DNA of 64,000 nt from a bacterium (GCA_021817945.1 JAKAFL010000002.1:20929-84928); one strand, 5' to 3'; positions 1-9,001 are shown, counted from the stretch's first letter. The notes: generated from the letters alone by a model not told the origin. A program made the numbers and translations.

Positions 1-945
1 TTCGCGTAGCGTGTGCAAAAACGGTCCCGTCATCGCCACAAATTTTTGCGTCCCGGCGGATTCTTCCGCCTTGAGGTCAAATTGAACCATGCCTACCGGT
101 TGGTCTTTGGCGTCAAAACGCTGATGAAAGGTTTTCACCGTAAATGCCCCCGCCGCGCTTCGCAAAACGAGTTCACGCACTGCTTGAGGCATATCTTTTG
201 GGATCATGTCCGGTATTTTGTCAGTCGCAATGTCTTGCCGCTCCAATTTCTCGATGCCGATGTCCACCTGTCTCACCAGTTCGCGGATCAAGGGGCCATA
301 TTCGGCATCGTTCAGGAGGTTAGCCGTGAAATTCATGTAACCTGCGTCATCCAGCCCTGAAATGTTGCGAAACTGGTTCATCCATTTCATCACCTCGCCG
401 GCAATCTCCCCATTGAATTGCGCCGCCACGGAAAGGAACAAGGCATTGGCGCGGGTCCGCTTTTCCAACCCTTTGCCTTCTTTGAAAGCGTCGGTTGGGT
501 TAATCACGTCTTTTTCCCGCGTGAACAATGTCGTTTCGCGGATGGAATCGGCTTGGCTGAATAGCCACTCCGTTACGATGGCTTGCGGGGTGGCTTCAAA
601 ACCGTAGCGATAACGCGTCCCGTTTTGCAGGAAGATTGCTTCAAAAAAACTCGGCTCCTTTTCCGTCGCGCTATTCAGGCGAAACGGCGTCACCGCGATG
701 GGTTCACCTGTTTGGGAATCTTTTGAGGATTCTTGCACCATGTCGCGAAATTTCATCATCGCTTTCAAAAAGTTGGATTTCCCCCCTGCGTTCGGCCCGT
801 AGATGGCAGCCGCTTTCACCAACCGGATGTGGGGCGGTTTGGCGACGTTGTCATCATCTCGCCAGTCGTCGTGAGTGGCCTCCAAGGAAAGTGTTGCTTT
901 GTCCTTGAAAGACTTAAAATTGCCGACTGTAAATTGAATAATCAT
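1..945 (-). CDS. AAA15-family ATPase (COG1106-like), partial at the window edge
   Basis: Reading the minus strand from the ATG at 945 gives 315 uninterrupted codons to the left edge, so the C-terminal part is missing. The protein opens MIIQFTVGNFKSFKD, the usual start of RecF/OLD-like SMC-type ATPases, and has a Walker A motif GPNAGGKSN near residue 50. Close to the truncated end is ESAGTQKF, which matches the ESxGT signature that precedes the Walker B region in COG1106 ATPases. Family members are often paired with RloB or other nuclease-like partners in defence loci, but no partner is visible upstream (946-1496) and the downstream side lies outside the window. Function beyond ATP hydrolysis cannot be assigned. 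The plus-strand open frames over this stretch are shadows. Confidence 0.85.
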   Translation of the reverse strand, partial: MIIQFTVGNFKSFKDKATLSLEATHDDWRDDDNVAKPPHIRLVKAAAIYGPNAGGKSNFLKAMMKFRDMVQESSKDSQTGEPIAVTPFRLNSATEKEPSFFEAIFLQNGTRYRYGFEATPQAIVTEWLFSQADSIRETTLFTREKDVINPTDAFKEGKGLEKRTRANALFLSVAAQFNGEIAGEVMKWMNQFRNISGLDDAGYMNFTANLLNDAEYGPLIRELVRQVDIGIEKLERQDIATDKIPDMIPKDMPQAVRELVLRSAAGAFTVKTFHQRFDAKDQPVGMVQFDLKAEESAGTQKFVAMTGPFLHTLRE

Positions 946-1496
946 ATCAACTGTGTTAACTTAAACCACAAAACAGCCTATTGAAAAGCCTGTCTTTGAA
1001 TTTATTTTTCGAATTACGCATTTTAAGCTTTAATGAGATTCCTGCCAAATGAATTATCCATCGAAGACTTGGATGATTACCGAGACGATTGGGTTTTCAA
1101 CATGACAAAGAATCAAGGTTTACCATGCGCGCTATTGCGCCAAAAAACTCAGTCTGCGAATTGCGCTGCGTCGCGCCATTGTGCCACGTCCTCGACTTTT
1201 TGCGGTGGTAAACCTGGTGTATCCTTTCCTATGAAAGGTTGACCAACCGCATGGTCCCCTCGCATGGGACAACGGAGTGGCGAGGACGGTTGGGACAACG
1301 GCGCTTCCCAGTCGCTGGAAATCAAGCGGCCCAAGTGCAGTTTCGCCACCCAATTCCCGCAGCCCGTTTGACTCGCAGTTACTCTCAAACCGTTCTGAGG
1401 ATGATTAAAAAGCTGGCCTTTTGAAAGGGGTCGCCTAGAGTTTGGGCATCTGTTTTAACAAGGTTTTAATATTTTAAAAATTGGGAGAATTGAGAT
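946..1496. other. Intergenic stretch, 551 bp, no confident gene
   Basis: This gap lies between the divergent ATPase and transketolase genes. Short open frames exist on both strands (for example from 1033 on plus and 1388 on minus), but none shows a recognisable motif or good ribosome binding site, and they overlap each other. The segment around 1230-1340 contains repeated GTCCC and GGGAC words and could be a decayed repeat or gene remnant. The transketolase ribosome binding site GGGAGAA sits about 1482-1488. Confidence 0.5.
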
Positions 1497-3572
1497 ATGG
1501 CTGCTGATAATTCCGTGGTTCAAACTGTGCAGGCCCCGCCCCTGGCTCCATTGGCGTTGAAATCCAGGCTGGCTTCCACCCCAGCGCGCGCGCCCCGGTT
1601 TTCCATCCGGGTCAAAAATGCGAGCGGCGCCGAGGTTGTGGCAGGCGATCCCCGGGCAACGCGAGCCTTGGTGGCGCTCATGGACGTCCATGCCGTGTTG
1701 GGAGGTGCCGCCTGCCACTGGGGCGGACCAGCCGCTTTTGCCGAAATCAACGCCGCCATCCACGCCATCATGTTTGCCACCAAGGGCCGTGAATGGCATG
1801 AGGCCTACAACTTTGTGAACGACGCCGGCCATGCCGAAAACGGCATCTACGCCCTGCGCGCCAACTACGGCTTTGACGGCCTCACGCTGGAGGATTTGAA
1901 GGGATTCCGGGGCATCGCCAGCAAGCTGACCGGGCACGGAGAATCCCATTTGAATCCCCAAGGGGTTTTGCTGAGCAACGGCCCATTGGGATCCGCCCTG
2001 CCCCAGGCCCAAGGCCTGGCCATAGGGGACAAAGTGGCGGGCCGCGACCGGGTCACTCTCTGTACTGTCAGCGATGGTGCCAGCATGGAAGGCGAAGCCA
2101 AGGAAGCGTTTGCTGCCATCCCGGGGTTGGCCGGAAAAGGACGTCTCAACCCGTTTGTCCTGGTGATTTCAGACAACGACACCAAGCTTTCCGGGCGAAT
2201 TACCAAGGATTCCTTCAGCATGCAGCCCACTTTTGCAGCCATGGCAGATTTGGGGTGGAATGTGATTCATGTTCCGCACGGCAATCAACTCCAGGATGTG
2301 TATCTGGCGGTGGAAAAAGCCGTGGCCCAGGCGCGTGCCAACCCTTTGCAGCCCGTCTGCCTGCTCTGTAAAACGGTCAAAGGCTATGGCATCAAAGCCA
2401 CGGAGGAAAATTCCACAGGCGGCCACGGCTTCCCACTCGCCAATGGCGAAAACATCCTGCAATGGATGACGGAACTTTTCAAAAACGACGTGGTCCCTGC
2501 AGAGTTGATGGCCTGGGCCCAAGGCTTGCGCGCCGATTGGGAAAAAGCGGATGCCGCGAAAAAGGCCAAGGCCGCTTCCCCGGCCCCCGCCGCCCCCAAG
2601 CCAAAAACCGACAAGGTCCAAGCCGGACTGGCCCGCGCCGCTGTGCGCGCCGCCACGGAGGGATTGCCCGTCTTCAGTGTTTCCGCAGATGTCCAGGGTT
2701 CCACCGGCATCAGTCTTTTCCAGAAAAGTCTCCCAGATCGCTTTATCGAGGTGGGTATTGCTGAATCCAACATGATCAGCGTGGCTGCGGGGTTGGCCAA
2801 AACCGGGTTCATTCCCATTGTGGACACCTTCGGGCAGTTTGGCGTCACCAAGGGCAATCTGCCTCTCACGATGGCTGCCCTCTCCCAGGCTCCGGTCATT
2901 GCCATTTTCTCCCATGTGGGTTTTCAGGACGCCGCCGATGGCGCCTCCCATCAGGCCACAACTTACTTTGCCGCCACCAGTGCCATTCCGCACACGGTGG
3001 TGATCGCACCGAGTTGCGCGGATGAGGCGGAATCCCTCATGCTGCAAGCCATTCGCAAGGTTGCCGCCGACCGCGCCGCTGGCCGCGATGGGGACAGTTA
3101 CCTCTTCTTCGTCGGTCGCGAGAATTATCCCCTGACCTGGATTGAAGGCGCCTCCTTTCCCTGGGGCAAAGCCCAGGTTCTATCCAATGGAGATGATGTG
3201 GTCCTGATCGGCTGCGGCGTGCTGGTGAACAAAGCCATTGAGGCCGGTCGGATGCTGGCCAGCAAGGGCGTTCACGCCACGGTCATCAATAATCCTTTCG
3301 TCAACCGCGTGGATATGGAATCCATCGGGCCTGCTGTGAAACGCTGCGGCGGGCGGGTGGTGACCATCGAAGACCATCAGGTGATCGGAGGCATGGGTGC
3401 CCAAGTGGCCCACGCCTTGTCCAATGCCGGCATTCCCCACTCCATGAAATCCCTCGGCATCCACAATGAATTTGGACAAAGCGCCTACCTGGCCGAGGAA
3501 TTGTACGTGAAACACGGCCTCACCTCCGCCAAGATGGTGGATGCCGCCCTGGCTCTTCTTCAAAAATCCTGA
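1497..3572 (+). CDS. tkt: Transketolase, single chain
   Basis: Thiamine-diphosphate enzyme moving two-carbon ketol units in the pentose phosphate pathway. The 691-residue chain contains the TPP/Mg-binding half first (GHGESHLNP; SDGASMEGE followed by DND, standing for the GDG...N motif), then the pyrimidine-binding half (catalytic-Glu region FIEVGIAESNMISVAAGLA) and the C-terminal transketolase domain (VVTIEDHQVIGGMGA). A linker rich in Ala, Pro and Lys at about residues 355-375 (KKAKAASPAPAAPKPK) separates the halves, as if two split-transketolase subunits had been joined. Length is near the family norm (about 660-700). The start is supported by GGGAGAA about 8 bases upstream. It stands alone: the next gene, hipA, converges on it from the other strand. 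Confidence 0.93.
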   Translation: MAADNSVVQTVQAPPLAPLALKSRLASTPARAPRFSIRVKNASGAEVVAGDPRATRALVALMDVHAVLGGAACHWGGPAAFAEINAAIHAIMFATKGREWHEAYNFVNDAGHAENGIYALRANYGFDGLTLEDLKGFRGIASKLTGHGESHLNPQGVLLSNGPLGSALPQAQGLAIGDKVAGRDRVTLCTVSDGASMEGEAKEAFAAIPGLAGKGRLNPFVLVISDNDTKLSGRITKDSFSMQPTFAAMADLGWNVIHVPHGNQLQDVYLAVEKAVAQARANPLQPVCLLCKTVKGYGIKATEENSTGGHGFPLANGENILQWMTELFKNDVVPAELMAWAQGLRADWEKADAAKKAKAASPAPAAPKPKTDKVQAGLARAAVRAATEGLPVFSVSADVQGSTGISLFQKSLPDRFIEVGIAESNMISVAAGLAKTGFIPIVDTFGQFGVTKGNLPLTMAALSQAPVIAIFSHVGFQDAADGASHQATTYFAATSAIPHTVVIAPSCADEAESLMLQAIRKVAADRAAGRDGDSYLFFVGRENYPLTWIEGASFPWGKAQVLSNGDDVVLIGCGVLVNKAIEAGRMLASKGVHATVINNPFVNRVDMESIGPAVKRCGGRVVTIEDHQVIGGMGAQVAHALSNAGIPHSMKSLGIHNEFGQSAYLAEELYVKHGLTSAKMVDAALALLQKS

Positions 3573-3692
3573 GCGGGTTCCCCAGGCGGGTTCGAAAGTG
3601 TTTCCGCTTTGAGTTTAGGCCTTGCCAAAGGACAGGTCCGTCCATGTGCCCGCCCTGAACATGGCCTCGACAATGTCGGCAAACACCAGTCT

Positions 3693-4997
3693 TCATGCAT
3701 GCGACATCTGTCGGAAATTTTTCTGGATCTGCCTGCCCCAGGGGCCCGGCACTTTCGCCCGGTCCGCGTAGTCCATCCACTTGGATAAAGCCGATTGAAC
3801 CTCGGCAATAATGGCCTCGGCCCGTCCGCGCTTCATCATTGCATTTTGGGCGCATGCGCGAAAATCCGCCAATACGAAATCATCCCGTTTGCCATTCATC
3901 GTCATTTGATGCGTTGCCGTCCAGTTGCCGTTTGGATTGAAGGCATAGGTCACGTCAAACGCCGGCGCCAGCGCCCATTGCCCGGCCTTGTCCATCAGGA
4001 ATGCGATGTTTTTGACATGGTCATCCTGGTTGCGTGCCATGATGTTGAATGCCATCCGCCGAAATTGTTCCTCCACCGCCGCCATGGGCAGGTCAAGTTG
4101 CCGGATGATCATCAGCGCCTGTTCGTAGGAATAGGCCCCCGCCGCATTGAAATCAAAATGCGCCATCGCGCAGAGCGATTGCATGTGCAGCTTTTGGCCC
4201 CCAGGCAGCCGGTCAAATCGGCGCGTCATGAAATGCCGGCGTCCGCCCTCCTCCAGCAGCCGGCATTCACTCATGGTGATGCCAGCCTCCCGGGCCATGA
4301 GGTAATAGGCGTATTCAATCGCCCCAAACCCCTTGGGATCCTCCAATTCCTTGTCCTTGTTGCCGGTGACGCCATCAAATTTCAGCAGCCAATAGTCGAA
4401 CCCTTTTCCAGCCTCGACCTGTCCCGATCGCACTTCATTCGTTTCCCGGTTCCATGCAATGACAGCCTTGGCGCGGGCGCCTCCGGCGGAGGTGCCAACC
4501 CGCAAAATGTCATTCAATGCATTTTTGCGCTTTTCACCGGCGAAGGTGGTTTTGAGGCTTTTGCGGTTCATCAACACCTCCGAGGCCAGTTTCACCAGCG
4601 CATCCATTTCAATTTTTCTGGCCGGCTGCGGCTTTGGCCCAATCGCCGGGGCAAATTCAAGCGCGCCCATTCCGCGCGTGCCGGTGTAACAGAGGCGCTC
4701 CACCGCGTTGAAACTCTCCGGCGTCCGGCCCAGCGTGGCCAGCCAGACATCTATCAACGCATTACCAAACCGATCAGGCAGCGAATCAGCCAGCAAACCC
4801 GGCAAACCATGAAATGTCCGGTCAGCCAGTTGGGGAAAAACATAAACCCGGTCGCTCAAAGGCATGGTGATGGGCGAAATGGCTATGCCGCTCCGTGAAA
4901 AGGCCGGATCGTACTGGAAGGCCGCGGCACGGGCGCCCTCTTCCAGCGAGACCGCGCCAATGGTTCGGCCCCAAAGTTTGACTTCCGCCAGAGTCAT
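3693..4997 (-). CDS. hipA: HipA-family serine/threonine kinase toxin
   Basis: Type II toxin of the HipBA system; HipA kinases phosphorylate a translation target (glutamyl-tRNA synthetase in E. coli) and cause dormancy. The 434-residue reading has the HipA N-terminal couple-region, an ATP-binding glycine loop VGTSAGGARAKA, the catalytic loop NQDDHVKN (about residues 323-330) and the metal-binding DVT about 20 residues later. All kinase residues look intact. I prefer the ATG at 4997 over one at 5018 because it forms an ATGA overlap with the hipB stop and has GGGGAG seven bases upstream; the protein then begins MTLAEVKLWG. Translational coupling to the antitoxin is expected. The particular target in this organism cannot be told from sequence. 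Confidence 0.92.
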   Translation of the reverse strand: MTLAEVKLWGRTIGAVSLEEGARAAAFQYDPAFSRSGIAISPITMPLSDRVYVFPQLADRTFHGLPGLLADSLPDRFGNALIDVWLATLGRTPESFNAVERLCYTGTRGMGALEFAPAIGPKPQPARKIEMDALVKLASEVLMNRKSLKTTFAGEKRKNALNDILRVGTSAGGARAKAVIAWNRETNEVRSGQVEAGKGFDYWLLKFDGVTGNKDKELEDPKGFGAIEYAYYLMAREAGITMSECRLLEEGGRRHFMTRRFDRLPGGQKLHMQSLCAMAHFDFNAAGAYSYEQALMIIRQLDLPMAAVEEQFRRMAFNIMARNQDDHVKNIAFLMDKAGQWALAPAFDVTYAFNPNGNWTATHQMTMNGKRDDFVLADFRACAQNAMMKRGRAEAIIAEVQSALSKWMDYADRAKVPGPWGRQIQKNFRQMSHA

Positions 4998-5347
4998 GAG
5001 TTTTCTCCCCACTGCCATTTCTTGGCGGACTCCCTCAGAACGAGGGCTTTTGTGGCACGTTGGCGGCGCTGGCCTGCACGCTTCAATTGTTCCACAGGGC
5101 TGGCCATCGGCTCCGGCACAAGCAGGTCAAACCGCTCCATCAAGTCCAACACACGGCAAACACGGATGAAGCCATCCAACCGGGGCGACACACCCCCGGA
5201 TTCCAGGCGCTGCACCGTGCTTTTAGAAACCCCGGCCTGTTCAGCAAGGTGAACCTGGCTGAGGTTCTTTTCCAGCCGCACCAAGGCAAGACGACGCCCG
5301 ATCTCCCCCAGCACCGCCGCATCAGTGGCTTGTTTTGAAAAATTCAT
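4994..5347 (-). CDS. hipB: HipB-like XRE-family antitoxin and autorepressor
   Basis: A 117-residue DNA-binding protein immediately upstream of and overlapping hipA. A helix-turn-helix of the Cro/C1 (XRE) type is plain at about residues 25-55 (LEKNLSQVHLAEQAGVSKST). HipB proteins neutralise HipA and repress their own promoter. The C-terminus is basic (RAGQRRQRATK) and longer than in E. coli HipB (88 residues). The ATG at 5347 is only nine bases from a good -10 box, leaving no room for a ribosome binding site, so the message may be leaderless. Confidence 0.9.
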   Translation of the reverse strand: MNFSKQATDAAVLGEIGRRLALVRLEKNLSQVHLAEQAGVSKSTVQRLESGGVSPRLDGFIRVCRVLDLMERFDLLVPEPMASPVEQLKRAGQRRQRATKALVLRESAKKWQWGENS

Positions 5348-5354
5348 AACGCAT

Positions 5355-5381
5355 CAAATATGAGTTATTAACCAATATTTG
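5355..5381. promoter_or_regulatory. Palindrome inside the hipBA promoter, probable HipB operator
   Basis: A perfect 7-base inverted repeat, CAAATAT-N13-ATATTTG, occupies 5355-5361 and 5375-5381. Its arms cover the -10 box and the edge of the -35 box, so a dimeric repressor bound here would block RNA polymerase. Binding by HipB is inferred from position only; it does not match the E. coli HipB operator TATCC-N8-GGATA. Confidence 0.6.
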
Positions 5382-5385
5382 TCAA
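5357..5385 (-). promoter_or_regulatory. Sigma-70 promoter of hipBA
   Basis: On the minus strand TTGACA (5380-5385), a 17-base spacer and CATATT (5357-5362) precede hipB. The -10 box ends nine bases before the ATG, so transcription should begin within a few bases of the start codon. Confidence 0.7.
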
Positions 5386-5541
5386 TCAATGATTCTTTTA
5401 TGATGCTTTATAAAAATGGCATTCAGGCTTCATGGAAGGCTTTGCCCCATTACCGACGGGAGATTTTGCAGCCAGCGAGGTATTCCCCCAGCCACAATCC
5501 CTTTCAACAGGCACCCAAGGCTGGGTGATGGACCTTGCCTC

Positions 5542-6126
5542 CTACTTTTGAAGGACATTGACCCTGGCAGGGGGCAAATTGAGCCAGACAATCTTGGAGG
5601 CCCTGAGTTTGAATGTGGATGAACCCCGGGACCGGCGTTTGTGTATCTGGTAGGAATATTGGACCCAGGTGCCTTGAGGCTCAAGGATGGAGCGGATTTT
5701 TTGCGCCAGGGCTTCGGCCTGCTCGTGCTTGAAATTCACCAGTGGAAGGCTTGAAATGATGGCACCCACGGAACAGACCGGGAAGGGCAATTCAGCCAGC
5801 AAAACATCCATGGACCATGCGTCACCGGCAATGATTTGGGCCTTGGGAAAACGTTTTCGCAGCAAATTGGCCAGGGTGGGATTGTGCTCGATGGCCACCA
5901 AACGGTCCTCGCGAAGGCCCTGTTTAAGCAGGGCTTCCGTTACGGCGCCAGTGCCTGGACCCAATTCCAAAACATAACTATCGGGATCGCGAGGGAGCCA
6001 GCGAGCCATGGTCATGGCCAGGCGCGGGGAGCTGGGAGCCACCGCGCCGGTACGCTGCGGGTTGACGAGCCATTCGCGCAAAAAAAGCGTGGAATCGCTC
6101 AAGGCCGCCATCCATTTATTAGCCAT
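5542..6126 (-). CDS. Phospholipid N-methyltransferase-like SAM methyltransferase
   Basis: A 194-residue class I methyltransferase. It carries FLREW followed by TGAVAPSS near the N-terminus and the SAM-binding motif VLELGPGTGAVTEALL, the combination seen in the PmtA/COG3963 group that methylates phosphatidylethanolamine to phosphatidylcholine. The ISSLPL and VQYSYQ segments later in the chain also fit that group. A TTG at 6177 would add a 17-residue hydrophobic extension; I prefer the ATG at 6126 because it gives the normal family N-terminus. It lies close to two hopanoid radical SAM genes, so a membrane-lipid theme is possible. Substrate is inferred; a methyltransferase acting on another amphipathic substrate is the alternative. 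Confidence 0.72.
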   Translation of the reverse strand: MANKWMAALSDSTLFLREWLVNPQRTGAVAPSSPRLAMTMARWLPRDPDSYVLELGPGTGAVTEALLKQGLREDRLVAIEHNPTLANLLRKRFPKAQIIAGDAWSMDVLLAELPFPVCSVGAIISSLPLVNFKHEQAEALAQKIRSILEPQGTWVQYSYQIHKRRSRGSSTFKLRASKIVWLNLPPARVNVLQK

Positions 6127-6247
6127 GGTCAAAATGATCCAAACCCCAAATACCCCCAAAATGCGCCAAGTGCGCAAGCAAAAGGGGCACGGCGTGAAAT
6201 TGTCAAGGGGGACATTAACAAATCAGGGTTTTGGGTGCCACACAAAT

Positions 6248-7129
6248 CTACGTCACAAAAACAGGCCAGGAAGGGCATATGGGGGGCTTTCGGCACAAAA
6301 ACCAATCACAGAAAAAAACCGGCACTCGAAACGAGGATGCGCCGGGGTTATCGTTCTCGTGGGATTGGGTTTCTAGAATTTTGGCCAGTGCCGCTTTTCT
6401 GGCCGTCCAGTCGTCCCAACTTGCGGACCATTTCACTCCCTGGAAGCGAGCTTGGGCTTGGCTCCATTCTTGAGACAGGATTTGGCAAACCTTCCTGGCA
6501 TTGGATATTTCCCCATATTTGACGAGGTTCTCGGCCAGGTTGATTTGATTTTCCGGGTATTGGGGAGCCAGTTGGCGGGCTTTCTCCAAAAAAACACGGG
6601 CCTTGTGCCGGTTGCCAACGCTGGTGATTCGAGGGGCGGTTTGATAGAGCAAACCCAGGTTCCGTTCAGGCCCGGCATAATCCATGAGGGGATCCAAAAC
6701 GCTGGCCGCCTTGAATTCGCGCTCCATTTCCTTGACCATGAACAGGGCGGACCAGACTTCGACCCTGGCGAGCTGCCCCAAGTCCATGCCGAGGTAATAG
6801 TGGGCGGGGGCGTACTGGGGATTTATTTTCAAGGCTTTCCGACAGGCCTCCACACCTTCACGCGCCAAGCTGGCCCGTTCCTGTTTGTTGGTGGCCATAT
6901 CCGCTGCGTCATAGCAGGCGCAAGCCAAAATTGCGGCGTTGGTGGGATTGAATGAACCTTGGCGGCACATTTGACGGGCATTTTGAAGCTGGGCCAAAAC
7001 GTAGTTTTTGTAATCCTGCCGGGGAGCGGCCCAAGCGGAGACGTGGAGGAAGACCCAGCAAAACACTGTCAAGGCCCAGCCCTGCCAGAATCCCTTGTTC
7101 CAGGGACGGTATTTAAAAGTTGCCTTCAT
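6248..7129 (-). CDS. Secreted TPR-type protein of unknown function
   Basis: A 293-residue protein with a signal peptide (positive start, hydrophobic core ALTVFCWVFLHVSAWA, cleavage near AWA-AP). The rest is alpha-helical with tetratricopeptide-like repeats, for example ACRKALKINPQYAPAHYYLG and ARVFLEKARQLAPQYPENQI. Such proteins act as periplasmic interaction scaffolds; no catalytic motif is seen. It is divergent from the small lipoprotein gene, with 18 bases between the two start codons. The last 35 or so residues look unlike TPR helices and may be poorly conserved. Confidence 0.7.
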   Translation of the reverse strand: MKATFKYRPWNKGFWQGWALTVFCWVFLHVSAWAAPRQDYKNYVLAQLQNARQMCRQGSFNPTNAAILACACYDAADMATNKQERASLAREGVEACRKALKINPQYAPAHYYLGMDLGQLARVEVWSALFMVKEMEREFKAASVLDPLMDYAGPERNLGLLYQTAPRITSVGNRHKARVFLEKARQLAPQYPENQINLAENLVKYGEISNARKVCQILSQEWSQAQARFQGVKWSASWDDWTARKAALAKILETQSHENDNPGASSFRVPVFFCDWFLCRKPPICPSWPVFVT

Positions 7130-7147
7130 CGAGCGCTGAATTATAAT
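7120..7147 (+). promoter_or_regulatory. Promoter with palindromic -10 shared by divergent genes
   Basis: On the plus strand TTGCCT (7120-7125), a 16-base spacer and TATAAT (7142-7147) precede the lipoprotein gene. ATTATAAT (7140-7147) is its own reverse complement, so a TATAAT also faces the TPR gene on the minus strand, though no convincing -35 box is seen for that direction. Confidence 0.5.
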
Positions 7148-7375
7148 ATGCTGGTGAGATTAAATTGGAATTGGATCAGGGTGGCAATGTTTGTTGCGCT
7201 GGCTTTTGAAATAAGCGGGTGCGGCGGAATTAATTCCTCCCAATCCGTGTCCCCTTTGAATTTTTTGATGCCAGGCATCCTTGATAATCGTCCAGCCGTT
7301 CATGGCCCGACGGGAGTTCCGCCCTTGGAACCGGCTTCCGCACCAACCGGTTCGCTTTTGGCCTCCACACATTGA
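7148..7375 (+). CDS. Small putative lipoprotein
   Basis: A 75-residue reading with a short basic start, a hydrophobic segment (VAMFVALAFEIS) and a lipobox-like ISGC followed by GGIN, so the mature protein would be about 50 residues anchored by its cysteine. The mature part is rich in Pro and Ser (SVSPLNFLMPG). I do not recognise a family. The start is uncertain: ATG 7148 abuts the -10 box, so a leaderless GTG at 7154 or a later start is possible; all retain the lipobox. It precedes the HpnH-like gene by about 85 bases on the same strand. Confidence 0.55.
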   Translation: MLVRLNWNWIRVAMFVALAFEISGCGGINSSQSVSPLNFLMPGILDNRPAVHGPTGVPPLEPASAPTGSLLASTH

Positions 7376-7459
7376 AACCAGCGTGACAACCGCAAGACAA
7401 GCTGGTTGCCAGCAAAACAATTCTTTAATAAAAAGTTCATTAACTAGTTCTTTATCGTT

Positions 7460-8878
7460 ATGCGATTCCCTTTTGCGCTGACCCGCAAGATAGCCGGCCA
7501 CATCATCAGGCATAAAATCCGTAAGACCCCCAAATTTGCCATGGTGCTGCAATTGGAGCCTTTGCACACCTGCAACCTGACCTGCACCGGCTGCGGTCGA
7601 ATCCGCGAGTATTCAACCTCGCTCAAGGACATGGTGCCGTTGGAGAAATGCCTCCAAGCAGCCTTGGAATGTGATGCGCCCATGGTTTCCATTTGCGGCG
7701 GCGAACCCTTGATCTATCCCAAGATAGAAGAGCTTATCCAGGGTTTGCTGGACCAGGGCAGGGTGATTTACGTCTGCACCAACGGGATGTTCATGCGCAA
7801 AAAAATGCGGGATTATCTCGCTGCCATTTACACCCCGGCCATGGAGCCCACACTGGCGCGTCTGCTGGAAAACCAATTAATTTCGCCCAAGGAAGCCGAA
7901 ACCATCCGCAATGCAGACGCTGCCGCACGGTCCAAAACAGTAATCCGCCCAACCCAATGGATGTACTGGAATGTGCATGTGGACGGATTGGAATATACGC
8001 ACGACCTGATCGTGGAACGGGAAGGCGTGTTTGCGGAGTGCGTTCAGGCCATCAAGATGGCAAAAATCTGCGGCTACCAGGTGGCCACCAACACGACCGT
8101 TTACAGGGAAACCCAGGTGACGGAACTGGAAGACATGTTCCGGTTTTTAAGCTCACTCCAGGTGGATGGCCACACCATTTCACCAGGGTACGATTACGAC
8201 GCCGCCAAAAAGGACATGGTCAAGCGCCTGGGCAAGGACCCCCAGGAATTTTTCCTGACCAGGCAGATGACCAGGCAGAAATTTGCCCGGATCGAGGAAT
8301 GGGGCCGGGCGTTCACCATCTTTGGAACGCCGGTTTACCAGGAATTCCTGGCTGGCAAACGTGAGCTCACCTGCACCGCCTGGGCCATTCCCACCTACAA
8401 CGTCAAGGGCTGGAAAGCCCCGTGCTACCTGATGACCGATGGTCATTATGATGGTTACCAGGAGATGCTGGCCAAGGTGCAGTGGGACAAATACGGCGTG
8501 GTGCAGGGTGTGGCCCGGGATCCGCGCTGCGAACACTGCATGGTTCATTGCGGCTACGACCCCAGCGGCGCCTTGGGCACGAACTACCAGAGCGGGGATA
8601 ACTGGAAGAATTTCAAATATAATTTTGGAACCAAACCCAAGCCCCATCCGGCTTCCCGCGAGCTCACCCAGCGGGCATTCAATGGATTCACCGTGGGCAA
8701 AGGACATTTGGCCGAGGCTAAAGCCGCCATCAACCCTTCCCTTTCGGGCGCGCGCAGCGCCTATGCCAATCAATCCACCCCAGCCAAAACCGAGGGGCAT
8801 GAAGCTCATGTGGGAACTCATTGCGGCACACCTGAAGTCACCGGCAATGAAACGAGCGCAGCCAAAACCGAAAATTAG
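7460..8878 (+). CDS. hpnH: HpnH-like radical SAM enzyme (adenosyl-hopene formation)
   Basis: HpnH attaches adenosine to diploptene, the first step in making extended (C35) hopanoids. The protein has the radical SAM cluster motif CNLTCTGC near residue 37, the SAM-binding glycine stretch ICGGEP and the HpnH-like VHVDGLEYTHD segment, and further cysteines (CEHCMVHCGYDP) near the C-terminus. At 472 residues it is longer than typical HpnH (about 330-380): an extra segment of roughly 40 residues lies between YLAAIYTP and the VHVDGLE block, and a low-complexity tail follows. The HpnJ-like gene comes next on the same strand. No squalene-hopene cyclase gene is in the window. Confidence 0.8.
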   Translation: MRFPFALTRKIAGHIIRHKIRKTPKFAMVLQLEPLHTCNLTCTGCGRIREYSTSLKDMVPLEKCLQAALECDAPMVSICGGEPLIYPKIEELIQGLLDQGRVIYVCTNGMFMRKKMRDYLAAIYTPAMEPTLARLLENQLISPKEAETIRNADAAARSKTVIRPTQWMYWNVHVDGLEYTHDLIVEREGVFAECVQAIKMAKICGYQVATNTTVYRETQVTELEDMFRFLSSLQVDGHTISPGYDYDAAKKDMVKRLGKDPQEFFLTRQMTRQKFARIEEWGRAFTIFGTPVYQEFLAGKRELTCTAWAIPTYNVKGWKAPCYLMTDGHYDGYQEMLAKVQWDKYGVVQGVARDPRCEHCMVHCGYDPSGALGTNYQSGDNWKNFKYNFGTKPKPHPASRELTQRAFNGFTVGKGHLAEAKAAINPSLSGARSAYANQSTPAKTEGHEAHVGTHCGTPEVTGNETSAAKTEN

Positions 8879-9001
8879 ACCGACCGGCAACCAGTAAAGC
8901 AGGACCGCAGCCGACTCCCAGCCATTTAGACGGCTCGGCTCCAAAGTCCTGAAAAACGCGGGCCGCAATTAATAATAAAAAAACAGCATTGATTCGAGAT
9001 C

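Noticed and set aside
13..908. Plus-strand open frames over the first 900 bases
   Set aside because: The minus strand encodes a clear ATPase with Walker A and ESxGT motifs across the whole stretch; the plus frames have no motifs.
1033..1424. Short overlapping frames in both directions in the gap before the transketolase
   Set aside because: No motif, no good ribosome binding site, mutually overlapping; may be a decayed repeat but cannot be supported as genes.
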